Source: CAYJDR01 sp964368965 (GTDB lineage: Bacteria; Chrysiogenota; Deferribacteres; Deferribacterales; Mucispirillaceae). Taken from it: a stretch of DNA of 64,000 bases. The stretch is from NCBI GenBank assembly GCA_964368965.1, contig CAYJDR010000007.1, positions 18,032-82,031 of the forward strand. Direction: 5' to 3'. Below the pieces are notes generated by a model. The model saw only the letters and a list, made by a program, of their open reading frames with translations. It was not told the DNA's origin and made no database searches. A program made the position numbers and the translations under genes. Shown here piece by piece: positions 34,892-43,404 of this stretch (position 1 is the stretch's first letter; every line of letters begins with the position of its first letter).

Positions 34892-36744
34892 TACATCTTC
34901 CTCGCTTTTTCTATAGCTATATCTATCACCGATATTGTCGCATAGCTCATGCCGCTGATACGTAGCGCCTGCCCTAGCGTCCTTGGGCGAATTCTGTTTA
35001 ATTTCTCAACAGCCTCACGCCTCAAGCCTGGCACACCATCATAGACAAAATCATCAGGGATAGCTTTATCTTCTAGTTGTTTTGCTTTCCTTACTTCTTC
35101 GTGTTGTTGAGCAATATAGCCAGCATATTTGATTAACGTTTCCACCTGGCTTGCAGCTCTGCCGCTAAGTGTGGTTAGCCCCAATTGTTGCACATGTTCA
35201 ATTTTCGCTTCTGGCCTTTTTAAAAACTCATAAACCGAAGTACCCTGTGACATGTTCACGCCATTTTCTATCAATAGCTGTTTATTTGCTGCATCTAGCT
35301 TTACCTTAGTAGTTTTAAAACTCTCAATTTCATTACGTACGCTTTCACTTTCTTTCAAAAATCGATCGTACCTTTCTTGCGATATCAAGCCGAACTTATA
35401 GCCGTATTCAATCAGGCGATACTCTGCATTATCTTCACGTAAATGTAGCCTGTGTTCTGCCCTTGATGTGAACATGCGGTACGGTTCATCAATACCTTTT
35501 GTTACTAAATCATCAGTCATTACACCAATATAGCTTTCGTGCCTACCTAGAACAAATGGCTCTTCACCACGTATACTAAGCACAGCGTTTATGCCTGCTA
35601 GTAAGCCTTGTGCTCCTGCCTCTTCATACCCACTTGTGCCGTTGATTTGGCCAGCAAAATATAAACCGCTCATGAGCTTTGTTTCGTAAGTTGCCTTTAG
35701 TATCGTTGGTTGAAAGCCAACATATTCTATTGCGTATGCTGGGCGTGTGAACTCCACTTCCTCTAGTCCAGCAATGGTTCTGTATGCTTTTAGTTGAGCG
35801 TCAACAGGTAGCGAAGTTGAAAAACCATTAGGATAAACTTCTCTACACTTTAAACCTTCACGCTCTAATATAATTTGATGCCTATCTTTATCAGGGAACT
35901 TGAAAACCTTATCTTCCATCGACGGGCAATACCTAGGCCCAATCCCCTTATCAGCAGAGTTATAATAAACGCTACGATTTATGTTTTCCTTTACAACCAC
36001 ATGCGTTTCAGGGTTAGTAAAAGTTTGGTAGCATTTTATTTGCTCGCCAGGTAATTTATCAGTTTCAAATGAAAACGGAACTTGTTCGCTCTCGATCTCA
36101 TATACTGACAGTTTATCAAAGTTTATAGTATCTGCATTAAGCCTTGCTGGTGTGCCAGTCTTTAGCTTAATTGGCTCAAACCCATGCTGTTCTAGAGAAG
36201 TTGTCAAGTGAGTCGATGCAAGCTCATACATTCTACCACCGGCTATACACTTCTCACCCATGTATATTTTGCCGTTTAAAAACGTACCACTACAAACGAT
36301 AACTTTCTTAGCAAAAAACTTTTGACCACAAACAGTGGCAACGCCACCAACATGCGCTTTATCAGCTATCAATATATCTGACACGATAGCTTGCACAACT
36401 TCAAGGTTAGGTGTGTTCATAAGCACATGCTTCATACGCTCAGCATATTTAGCTTTATCAGCTTGGGCACGGCTACTTTGAGCTGCTACGCCTTTACGCT
36501 TATTTAGTATTTGAAACTGGATACAAGTGGCATCAATATTTTTCGCCATCTCGCCGCCTAGTGCGTCAATATCTTTCACGAGGTTGCCTTTTGCTAGCCC
36601 GCCTACTGCTGGGTTACAACTCATAATGGCGATAGTATCAATACCAATCGTCACAAGCAACGTTTTTGCACCCATACGAGCAGCAGCGAGTGAAGCCTCA
36701 CAACCAGCGTGACCACCACCGACAACAATTACATCATATAACAT
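34891..36744 (-). CDS. mnmG: tRNA uridine 5-carboxymethylaminomethyl modification enzyme MnmG, canonical copy
   Basis: 617 aa. The FAD-binding N-terminus is DVIVVGGGHAGCEASLAAARMG. The conserved Cys is in MSCNPAVGG and the second Cys in GIGPRYCPSMEDK. KTGTPARL, EVYPNGFSTSLP and the C-terminal IRPRTLGQALRISGM are all canonical. With MnmE it modifies the wobble U34 using methylene-THF and FAD. It lies directly before rsmG and is the closer match to the family consensus of the two mnmG genes. Confidence 0.94.
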   Translation of the reverse strand: MLYDVIVVGGGHAGCEASLAAARMGAKTLLVTIGIDTIAIMSCNPAVGGLAKGNLVKDIDALGGEMAKNIDATCIQFQILNKRKGVAAQSSRAQADKAKYAERMKHVLMNTPNLEVVQAIVSDILIADKAHVGGVATVCGQKFFAKKVIVCSGTFLNGKIYMGEKCIAGGRMYELASTHLTTSLEQHGFEPIKLKTGTPARLNADTINFDKLSVYEIESEQVPFSFETDKLPGEQIKCYQTFTNPETHVVVKENINRSVYYNSADKGIGPRYCPSMEDKVFKFPDKDRHQIILEREGLKCREVYPNGFSTSLPVDAQLKAYRTIAGLEEVEFTRPAYAIEYVGFQPTILKATYETKLMSGLYFAGQINGTSGYEEAGAQGLLAGINAVLSIRGEEPFVLGRHESYIGVMTDDLVTKGIDEPYRMFTSRAEHRLHLREDNAEYRLIEYGYKFGLISQERYDRFLKESESVRNEIESFKTTKVKLDAANKQLLIENGVNMSQGTSVYEFLKRPEAKIEHVQQLGLTTLSGRAASQVETLIKYAGYIAQQHEEVRKAKQLEDKAIPDDFVYDGVPGLRREAVEKLNRIRPRTLGQALRISGMSYATISVIDIAIEKARKM

Positions 36745-38607
36745 TTACTTCTTTGCTCTCTTTTGTTTTTCAATCTCTATATCAAGCACACTAATCGCAT
36801 TCTTTGTTATGCCAGGTATTCTTAACGCTTGCCCTAGTGTTTTAGGGCGTATACTTGCAAGCTTGTCTGCATATTCAAAACGCAAACCTGATATACCATG
36901 GAACTCAAAATCATCTGGTATAACTTTGCTTTCAATTTCTGCCATTTTCTCTACAGTTTTCAACTGTTTGTCTATATAGCCAGAGTATTTTATGCGTGTT
37001 TCAATGCGCTCTTTTATTCGCTTGTCTTCTATATCTGTGCCGATGAACTCATACACATCAGGATAAAATATTTCTGGACGTTTCATAAGTTCAGAAGCCT
37101 TTATAGATTCCCTAATATTCACGCCCTTTTCTGCCAGCTTTTCTAAGTTTTCAGGCGTCATTTTCACTAGCGTTGTTCTGAGGCGTTCTTCCTCTTGCTC
37201 TATTAGATCCATCTCTGCTTTATACCGTTGATATCTTGCACCAGATATTAAACCAAATTTATAACCGTAGTCAATCAACCTTTCTTCCGCATTATCTTCA
37301 CGTGTCAGCAATCTAAATTCACTACGTGATGAATACATACGGTAAGGTTCATCAACACCTTTTGTAATAATATCATCTGTAAGTATGCCCATATAGCTTT
37401 CATGCCTGCCTAGAACAAATGGCTCGCTACCATTGAGCGACAACACCGCATTCACACCAGCTAAAAAACCTTGAGTCGCAGCTTCTTCATATCCACTTGT
37501 ACCATTGAGTTGCCCAGCCATATACAAACCTTTCACAAGCTTCGTTTCATATGTATGGTGTAAACCTGTTGGCTCATATACATCATATCTGATTGCATAT
37601 GCTGGCCTAGTGAACTGGCACTTTTCCATACCTTTCACAGCTCTATATGCTGCAATTTGCGCTTCAACAGATATTGATGTCGAAAACCCGTTTACGTGTG
37701 CTTCTTTCGTATTCAACCCTTCTGGCTCAATAATAATCGGGTGCCTGTCTTTGTCCGTAAATTTTGTCACCTTATCTTCAATAGATGGGCAATACCTTGG
37801 CCCAACAGTTTCAAGCGACCCATTATATATCAAACTAGTGTGTATATTATCACGTATTATTTTATGTACTTCTTCATTTGTCCATGCTTGGTAGCAATTA
37901 ATTTGAGGCAGAGTTATCGCCGATGTTTCGCGTGAAAACGGGATAATATCTTCATCACTCGAAATTGTCTGCATAGCGCTAAAGTCTATAGAATCAACAT
38001 GCACTCTTGCTGGCGTATCCGTCTTCATCTTTATAGGCTTAAACCCTATCCTCTTTAATGATTGCGACAATGCGTCAGCTGATGGCTCATACATTCTGCC
38101 AGCTTTTATAATTGATGACCCCATATAGATTTCACCATCTACAAATGTGCCTCCACATATCACAAGCTTTTCACATGCATATTCTTGCCCGCAAGCAAGC
38201 GACACACCTGTCACCTTGCCACCATTAACTTTAACATCTGTAACTATGCCTTGCTTCACATCAAGTGATTGTTGCGACATAATCACATCTATCATACGTT
38301 CACGATAGATATATTTATCTGCTTGTGCACGGCTTCCCCACACTGCAGAACCTTTACCTTTATTTAAAACTCTAAATTGGATACCAGAAGCATCAATGTT
38401 CTTACCCATTTCGCCACCGAGTGCATCCATATCTTTAACTAAATTGCCTTTACCTAAGCCACCAACCGCCGGGTTACAGCACATTAAGCCTATATTATCT
38501 ATAGAAATTGTAACAAGCAATGTTTTTGCACCCATGCGAGCAGCAGCAAGTGTCGCTTCACAACCAGCATGGCCAGCACCTATCACAATTACATCATACT
38601 TTTTCAT
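36745..38607 (-). CDS. Second, diverged MnmG paralogue
   Basis: 620 aa from the ATG at 38607, preceded by AGAGG. The frame extends to 38661, but that would place a parS site in coding sequence. It keeps the FAD motif DVIVIGAGHAGCEATLA, the catalytic Cys in MCCNPAVGG (Cys44) and VGPRYCPSIEDK (Cys273). It differs at otherwise conserved spots: KTDTPAR (Asp197 for Gly), EAHVNGFSTSIS instead of EVYPNGFSTSLP, and GSAVWGSRAQADK. It abuts the canonical copy with no gap, so both are made from the mnmE transcript. It may be a specialised or partner subunit. Confidence 0.9.
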   Translation of the reverse strand: MKKYDVIVIGAGHAGCEATLAAARMGAKTLLVTISIDNIGLMCCNPAVGGLGKGNLVKDMDALGGEMGKNIDASGIQFRVLNKGKGSAVWGSRAQADKYIYRERMIDVIMSQQSLDVKQGIVTDVKVNGGKVTGVSLACGQEYACEKLVICGGTFVDGEIYMGSSIIKAGRMYEPSADALSQSLKRIGFKPIKMKTDTPARVHVDSIDFSAMQTISSDEDIIPFSRETSAITLPQINCYQAWTNEEVHKIIRDNIHTSLIYNGSLETVGPRYCPSIEDKVTKFTDKDRHPIIIEPEGLNTKEAHVNGFSTSISVEAQIAAYRAVKGMEKCQFTRPAYAIRYDVYEPTGLHHTYETKLVKGLYMAGQLNGTSGYEEAATQGFLAGVNAVLSLNGSEPFVLGRHESYMGILTDDIITKGVDEPYRMYSSRSEFRLLTREDNAEERLIDYGYKFGLISGARYQRYKAEMDLIEQEEERLRTTLVKMTPENLEKLAEKGVNIRESIKASELMKRPEIFYPDVYEFIGTDIEDKRIKERIETRIKYSGYIDKQLKTVEKMAEIESKVIPDDFEFHGISGLRFEYADKLASIRPKTLGQALRIPGITKNAISVLDIEIEKQKRAKK

Positions 38608-38625
38608 TAAATCAAAACCTCTCAG

Positions 38626-38641
38626 TGTTTCACATGAAACA
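38626..38641. promoter_or_regulatory. parS-like ParB-binding site, variant
   Basis: TGTTTCACATGAAACA, one base from the near-universal chromosomal parS palindrome TGTTTCACGTGAAACA. It is in the spacer between mnmE and the second mnmG, 22 nt from a perfect copy. Confidence 0.85.
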
Positions 38642-38663
38642 CTATCAAAAACTAAAAACAAAA

Positions 38664-38679
38664 TGTTTCACGTGAAACA
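38664..38679. promoter_or_regulatory. parS site, perfect consensus
   Basis: TGTTTCACGTGAAACA, a perfect 16-bp palindrome (18 bp with flanking A/T) identical to the consensus ParB-Spo0J target. It lies just beyond the mnmE stop, about 9.5 kb from the presumed oriC, as expected for origin-proximal parS. No parA or parB is in the window. Confidence 0.93.
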
Positions 38680-38681
38680 TT

Positions 38682-40025
38682 CTATTTCCCAATACAGAAT
38701 TTAGAGAAAATTATATCTAACACTTTCTCGGTATAAACATCACCCGTGATTTCTTGCAGCTTATTAATGCACCCTTCGATATCTATAGCTAGCATATCAA
38801 GTGGCGCATACTCAACATGCGACAACAAATCATCTAGCAAAACTAGCATTTCTTTCATCAATGATACATGTCGCTCAGTCACAGATACAGTTGACGCTTG
38901 CACGTCAAAATCGTTCATACCCGCTTTTTCTTTTATCAAGTCAGACAATGCTTCAATATTTATGTTAGCTTTAGCAGATACGCATATATCAACATCAACG
39001 CTTGAGCTCTCTACTAAATCACACTTGTTGCCGATTACTAACGTGTTCATTTCGCTAGTTAGTGATATTATATTCTGATCATCCTCATCAAGTCCGTTAC
39101 ATAAATCTACAACGTGCAATATTATATCAGCATCGTTTATCAAGTTGATAGAGCGCTCTACGCCACTTGCTTCAATCTCATCGCCTGACACCCTAACGCC
39201 TGCTGTATCATACAACTTTATAGGTATGTCAGATATGTATAAATCCTCTGCGATATAATCACGAGTTGTACCAGCAGTAGCTGAAACGATTGCACGCTCT
39301 TTGCGCAACAACACATTCATTAATGATGATTTTCCAACGTTCGGTTTGCCAGCTAAAACAATCTTTAAACCATCAACGCTTTTACGCATCGAGGCATAGC
39401 CTGTTATTAGGCGTTCAATCTTATTTCGAATATTTTGGACTGTACCTTTCAAATAATCGACAGAATCATCACCAGCGCCATCTTCATCTGGGAAGTCTAT
39501 GCGTGCTTCAACGTTTGCTTTAATTGATAGGAATTCATCAAGCAGTTCATCAAATTCATGGCGAACTCGACCAGTTAACTGTTTGTATGCAAGGTTTACA
39601 CCTTTTGACGTCTTCGCTGCTATAAGCTCTTGTATAGCTTCTGCTTGTGTTAAATCAAGCTTGCCGTTAATGAATGCACGTTTAGAGAATTCGCCTGCCT
39701 CAGCTGGCCTAAAGCCTAAATTGTATAAACTTTCAAGCGCATGGCGCACTATGATCGGGTTGCCGTGGAATGATATTTCAACAACATTTTCGCCTGTGAA
39801 CGACTTTGGCGATTCGAAAAATACAGCCATAACATCGTCTTCAAGGTCATAATCAGGTATCACGAAAGCGTAACGCACCATTTTTGCATGTGCGATATTA
39901 GCAGGTTTTTCGCCCTTAGATGTACGCAATAATTCTGTGACTTTAAACGCATTTTCGCCTGATATCCTAATGACGATAACAGGCGAATTAACAAGCGCCG
40001 TGATCGGCGCTACTATAGTATCCAT
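38682..40025 (-). CDS. mnmE: tRNA modification GTPase MnmE
   Basis: 447 aa. The N-terminal folate-binding domain starts MDTIVAPITALVNSPVIVIRISG. The embedded G domain has P-loop GKPNVGKSSLMN, GTTRDYIAED (G2), DTAGVR (G3) and NKCD (G4). The C-terminus is DIIFSKFCIGK, with the conserved Cys. It pairs with MnmG to install cmnm5 on U34. It sits between folD, which makes the methylene-THF cofactor, and the two mnmG genes. Confidence 0.96.
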   Translation of the reverse strand: MDTIVAPITALVNSPVIVIRISGENAFKVTELLRTSKGEKPANIAHAKMVRYAFVIPDYDLEDDVMAVFFESPKSFTGENVVEISFHGNPIIVRHALESLYNLGFRPAEAGEFSKRAFINGKLDLTQAEAIQELIAAKTSKGVNLAYKQLTGRVRHEFDELLDEFLSIKANVEARIDFPDEDGAGDDSVDYLKGTVQNIRNKIERLITGYASMRKSVDGLKIVLAGKPNVGKSSLMNVLLRKERAIVSATAGTTRDYIAEDLYISDIPIKLYDTAGVRVSGDEIEASGVERSINLINDADIILHVVDLCNGLDEDDQNIISLTSEMNTLVIGNKCDLVESSSVDVDICVSAKANINIEALSDLIKEKAGMNDFDVQASTVSVTERHVSLMKEMLVLLDDLLSHVEYAPLDMLAIDIEGCINKLQEITGDVYTEKVLDIIFSKFCIGK

Positions 40026-40039
40026 AAAAATCTAACCAT

Positions 40040-40888
40040 TTATAATGTGTTTTTGAATGCCTTCATTGTATTCTGCATCAATGTAGCGATAGTCATTGGA
40101 CCAACGCCACCAGGAACAGGTGTAATAAATGATGCTTTCTCAAACACTCCTGCATAGTCGACATCGCCACACAGTTTACCGTTTTCATCACGGTTCATGC
40201 CGACGTCAATAACAACTGCACCTTCTTTAACGAAGTCTGCAGTAACGAACTTAGCTTTACCGATAGCAGCAACTAAAATATCTGCTTCGCGGCACACATC
40301 AGCTATGTCCTTTGTTTTAGAGTGGCAAATTGTAACAGTTGCAGACTCTTTTACAAGCATAGCAGCCATTGGTTTGCCAACAATATTACTTCTGCCGATA
40401 ACTACAGCTGATTTACCTGCGATATCAACATTGTAATCTTTCAGCATAGTGATAACGCCTGCTGGTGTGCAAGGCATTAAACAATCTTCGCCAATGTTAA
40501 GCAAGCCGACGTTTACAGGGTGAAACCCATCTACGTCTTTTTCAGGCTTGATAGCACGTAAGATAACTTTATCATCACAACCTTTCGGGAGTGGAAGTTG
40601 AACGAGGATACCGTGAATGGTATCATCGTTATTAAATTTTTCAACAAGTGCTAAGATATCGTCAGTAGTAACCGTTGATGGAACACGCTCAACAACAGAG
40701 TGAAAGCCAGCTTCGACAGCCGTTTTTTCTTTTGATGTAACGTAAACATTACTAGCGGCATCGTCACCAGCAAGTATAACAGCTATACCTGGAACTTTGC
40801 CGTATTTGCTCATACATTCAGCAGTTTCTACTTTAAGTTGCTCGCGGACACGTGCCGCAAGCTCTTTACCATCAATAATTGTTGCCAT
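40040..40888 (-). CDS. folD: Methylenetetrahydrofolate dehydrogenase/cyclohydrolase
   Basis: 282 aa bifunctional FolD. Conserved blocks are VYVTSKEKTAVEAGF with the catalytic Lys, GILVQLPLPKGCD, VIGRSNIVGKPMA and TPVPGGVGPMTIATLMQNT. It interconverts methylene-, methenyl- and formyl-THF with NADP. It starts 2 nt after gyrA and leads into mnmE, which uses methylene-THF, a sensible operon neighbour. Confidence 0.96.
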   Translation of the reverse strand: MATIIDGKELAARVREQLKVETAECMSKYGKVPGIAVILAGDDAASNVYVTSKEKTAVEAGFHSVVERVPSTVTTDDILALVEKFNNDDTIHGILVQLPLPKGCDDKVILRAIKPEKDVDGFHPVNVGLLNIGEDCLMPCTPAGVITMLKDYNVDIAGKSAVVIGRSNIVGKPMAAMLVKESATVTICHSKTKDIADVCREADILVAAIGKAKFVTADFVKEGAVVIDVGMNRDENGKLCGDVDYAGVFEKASFITPVPGGVGPMTIATLMQNTMKAFKNTL

Positions 40889-40890
40889 TA

Positions 40891-43392
40891 TTATTCCTCC
40901 ACAGTTGTAACTTCTGCAACTACTTCTGTTGTAGCTGGTTCTGTTGTTACGTTTTCTTCATCGTCCTCGCTTTCATCACGTGGAACAACTGCAATAGATA
41001 TAATATCGTCGCCCGATGTATTCATCAGCCTAACGCCTTGGGTATCTCTACCTTGTATTTTGATTTCGTTAACAGAGATACGGATAGTTTTGCCATTCTT
41101 AGTGATGAACATAACATCAACATCATCTGTAACTTGTCTTGCACCAACAACTAAACCAGTTTTAGGTGTAATTTTCATAAGTTTTAGACCTTTACCAGCC
41201 CTTGATTGAACACGGTATTCGCCAACTTCTGTACATTTACCATAGCCTAGTGTAGTTACAGTCAACATTTGAGAATCAGATTTAATAACCTCTAGCGAAA
41301 CAACTTCGTCTAGGCTACCAAGTGTGATACCTTTAACGCCTGCTGCGATCCTACCCATAGTACGTACTGCTGTAGCGTCAAACTGTATAGTTTTACCTTG
41401 CCTTGTAGCTAGGAAGATAGAGTCATCATCGTGCGTTAATAGTGTGCCGATGATTTCATCGCCTTCACGTAGTTCGATCGCTTTAATGCCGCTTCTGCCG
41501 CTTTTGAACTCTGTAACTTTACAACGCTTAACGACACCATTTTTAGTAGCGAAGAAGATAGACGCTGAGTCATCTTTTTCAGCTATTGTGAAGAATGATG
41601 CGATTTTCTCGCCTTCGTCAAGTGTAAGCAAGTTTGATATGTGGCGGCCTTTTGAATCACGCGCTTGTTCTGGTAGTTGGTAAACTTTTAAGTTGTGTAC
41701 CTTACCTTTGTTAGTAAACATAAATAGTTGTGAATGGTTTGTTGTGTACATGAGGTGCTCAACAAAGTCATCAACTTTAGTAGCGCTACCGCTTTTACCT
41801 TTACCGCCACGTTTTTGAGCAGTGAAGCTAGAAAGAAGTGTACGCTTAATATAGCCACCGTGGCTAATAGTAACAACTGTTTCATCATTAGGGATAAGGC
41901 TTTCTTCGTTGAAGTCGCCATAGAAGTCTTCGATTTCTGTTCTACGATTATCGCTATATTTTTCTTTGATTTCCATAAACTCTTCACGGATAACGCCCAT
42001 GAGTTTTACGTTTGAATTTAATAGTTCAATATAGTATTCGATTTCTTTCTTTAGTTTATCGTACTCTTCATTAAGTTTATCAATCTCTAAACCAGTAAGT
42101 TTTGCAAGGCGCATATCAAGGATAGCTTGTGCTTGGCGCTCAGAGAAATTGAACCTAGCAATCAATGCAGCCTTAGCAGCTGGAGTATCGCTAGATGATT
42201 TAATGATTTTAATAACTTCGTCGATGTTTTCAACAGCTATGCGTAAACCTTCAACGATGTGCATACGCTCTTCTGCTTTGTTCAGCAAGTATTTCGTACG
42301 CCTAGTAACAACATCAACCCTGTGGCCGATAAATTCATGTAGTACTTCAATTATCGGTAGGATTTTTGGTCTGCCACCAACGATAGCAACCATGTTAATA
42401 CCGAAAGAAGACTCTAACGATGTAAACTTGTAAAGTCTGTTCAAGATAACTTCTGCAGACTCACCTTTTTTAACATCAATCAAGATTTTAATACCATGCA
42501 TGTTTGAAACGTCACGGATATCAGATATACCAGGTATCTTCTTTTCGCCAACTAAGTCAGCGATTTTTTCAACAAGCGAAGACTTGTTTACTTGGTATGG
42601 AATTTCAGTAATAACGATTTGTTCACGGTTTTTAGCTGTTTGAACAACCTCTGCCCTAGCGCGCACTTTAATTGTGCCACGGCCAGTGCGATATGCGTTG
42701 TATATCTCGCCTTTACCCATGATGATACCACCAGTAGGGAAATCAGGCCCTTTGATGATAGAGAAAATATCTTCCTCAGTAAACTCAGGCCTGTCTATCA
42801 TGCATAGGAGAGCGTCCATAACTTCGCCTAAGTTGTGTGGCGGAATGTTTGTAGCCATACCAACAGCGATACCACCTACACCGTTAATAAGTAGGTTAGG
42901 CACACGTGTAGGGAAAACTACAGGTTCTGTAAGTGAGCCATCGTAGTTTGGTACGAAATCAACTGTATCACAGTCGATATCTGCCATGAGTTCATCAGAT
43001 ATTCTTGCCATCCTAGCTTCTGTATAACGAGATGCTGCGGCAGAGTCGCCATCTATAGAACCAAAGTTACCTTGGCCGATAACTAGTGGATAACGTAGCG
43101 AGAAGTCTTGCGCTAGACGAACTAGCGTATCGTAAATTGCCGAGTCACCATGTGGGTGAAGTTTACCCATAGTATCCCCGACGATACGTGCAGACTTTTT
43201 GTTTGGTTTGTTGAACTGTACACCCATTTCATTCATCGTGTATAGAACACGCCTGTGAACTGGCTTTAAACCGTCTCTAACATCAGGTAAAGCACGGCCA
43301 GCGATAACACTCATAGCATAATCAAGATAGTTATCCTTGAGTGTTTCCTCAATACTAATATGTTGTATATCTTTTGTATCTTTATTTTCCAT
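40891..43392 (-). CDS. gyrA: DNA gyrase subunit A
   Basis: 833 aa. The opening YLDYAMSVIAGRALPDVRDGLKPVHRR and the catalytic Tyr in SAAASRYTEARMARI are intact. The GyrA-box is FTAQKRGGKGKSG, which marks gyrase rather than topoisomerase IV. The C-terminal beta-pinwheel is followed by an acidic tail (residues ~805-833, rich in E/D/T/V). At quinolone-determining positions the stretch is HPHGDSAIYDTLVRLAQ, with the usual Ser and Asp, so it looks wild-type. Confidence 0.97.
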   Translation of the reverse strand: MENKDTKDIQHISIEETLKDNYLDYAMSVIAGRALPDVRDGLKPVHRRVLYTMNEMGVQFNKPNKKSARIVGDTMGKLHPHGDSAIYDTLVRLAQDFSLRYPLVIGQGNFGSIDGDSAAASRYTEARMARISDELMADIDCDTVDFVPNYDGSLTEPVVFPTRVPNLLINGVGGIAVGMATNIPPHNLGEVMDALLCMIDRPEFTEEDIFSIIKGPDFPTGGIIMGKGEIYNAYRTGRGTIKVRARAEVVQTAKNREQIVITEIPYQVNKSSLVEKIADLVGEKKIPGISDIRDVSNMHGIKILIDVKKGESAEVILNRLYKFTSLESSFGINMVAIVGGRPKILPIIEVLHEFIGHRVDVVTRRTKYLLNKAEERMHIVEGLRIAVENIDEVIKIIKSSSDTPAAKAALIARFNFSERQAQAILDMRLAKLTGLEIDKLNEEYDKLKKEIEYYIELLNSNVKLMGVIREEFMEIKEKYSDNRRTEIEDFYGDFNEESLIPNDETVVTISHGGYIKRTLLSSFTAQKRGGKGKSGSATKVDDFVEHLMYTTNHSQLFMFTNKGKVHNLKVYQLPEQARDSKGRHISNLLTLDEGEKIASFFTIAEKDDSASIFFATKNGVVKRCKVTEFKSGRSGIKAIELREGDEIIGTLLTHDDDSIFLATRQGKTIQFDATAVRTMGRIAAGVKGITLGSLDEVVSLEVIKSDSQMLTVTTLGYGKCTEVGEYRVQSRAGKGLKLMKITPKTGLVVGARQVTDDVDVMFITKNGKTIRISVNEIKIQGRDTQGVRLMNTSGDDIISIAVVPRDESEDDEENVTTEPATTEVVAEVTTVEE

Positions 43393-43404
43393 CTACATCA
43401 CACC

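Noticed and set aside
38608..38661. 54-nt N-terminal extension of the second mnmG
   Set aside because: It would translate through the variant parS site, and the family N-terminus starts at 38607.
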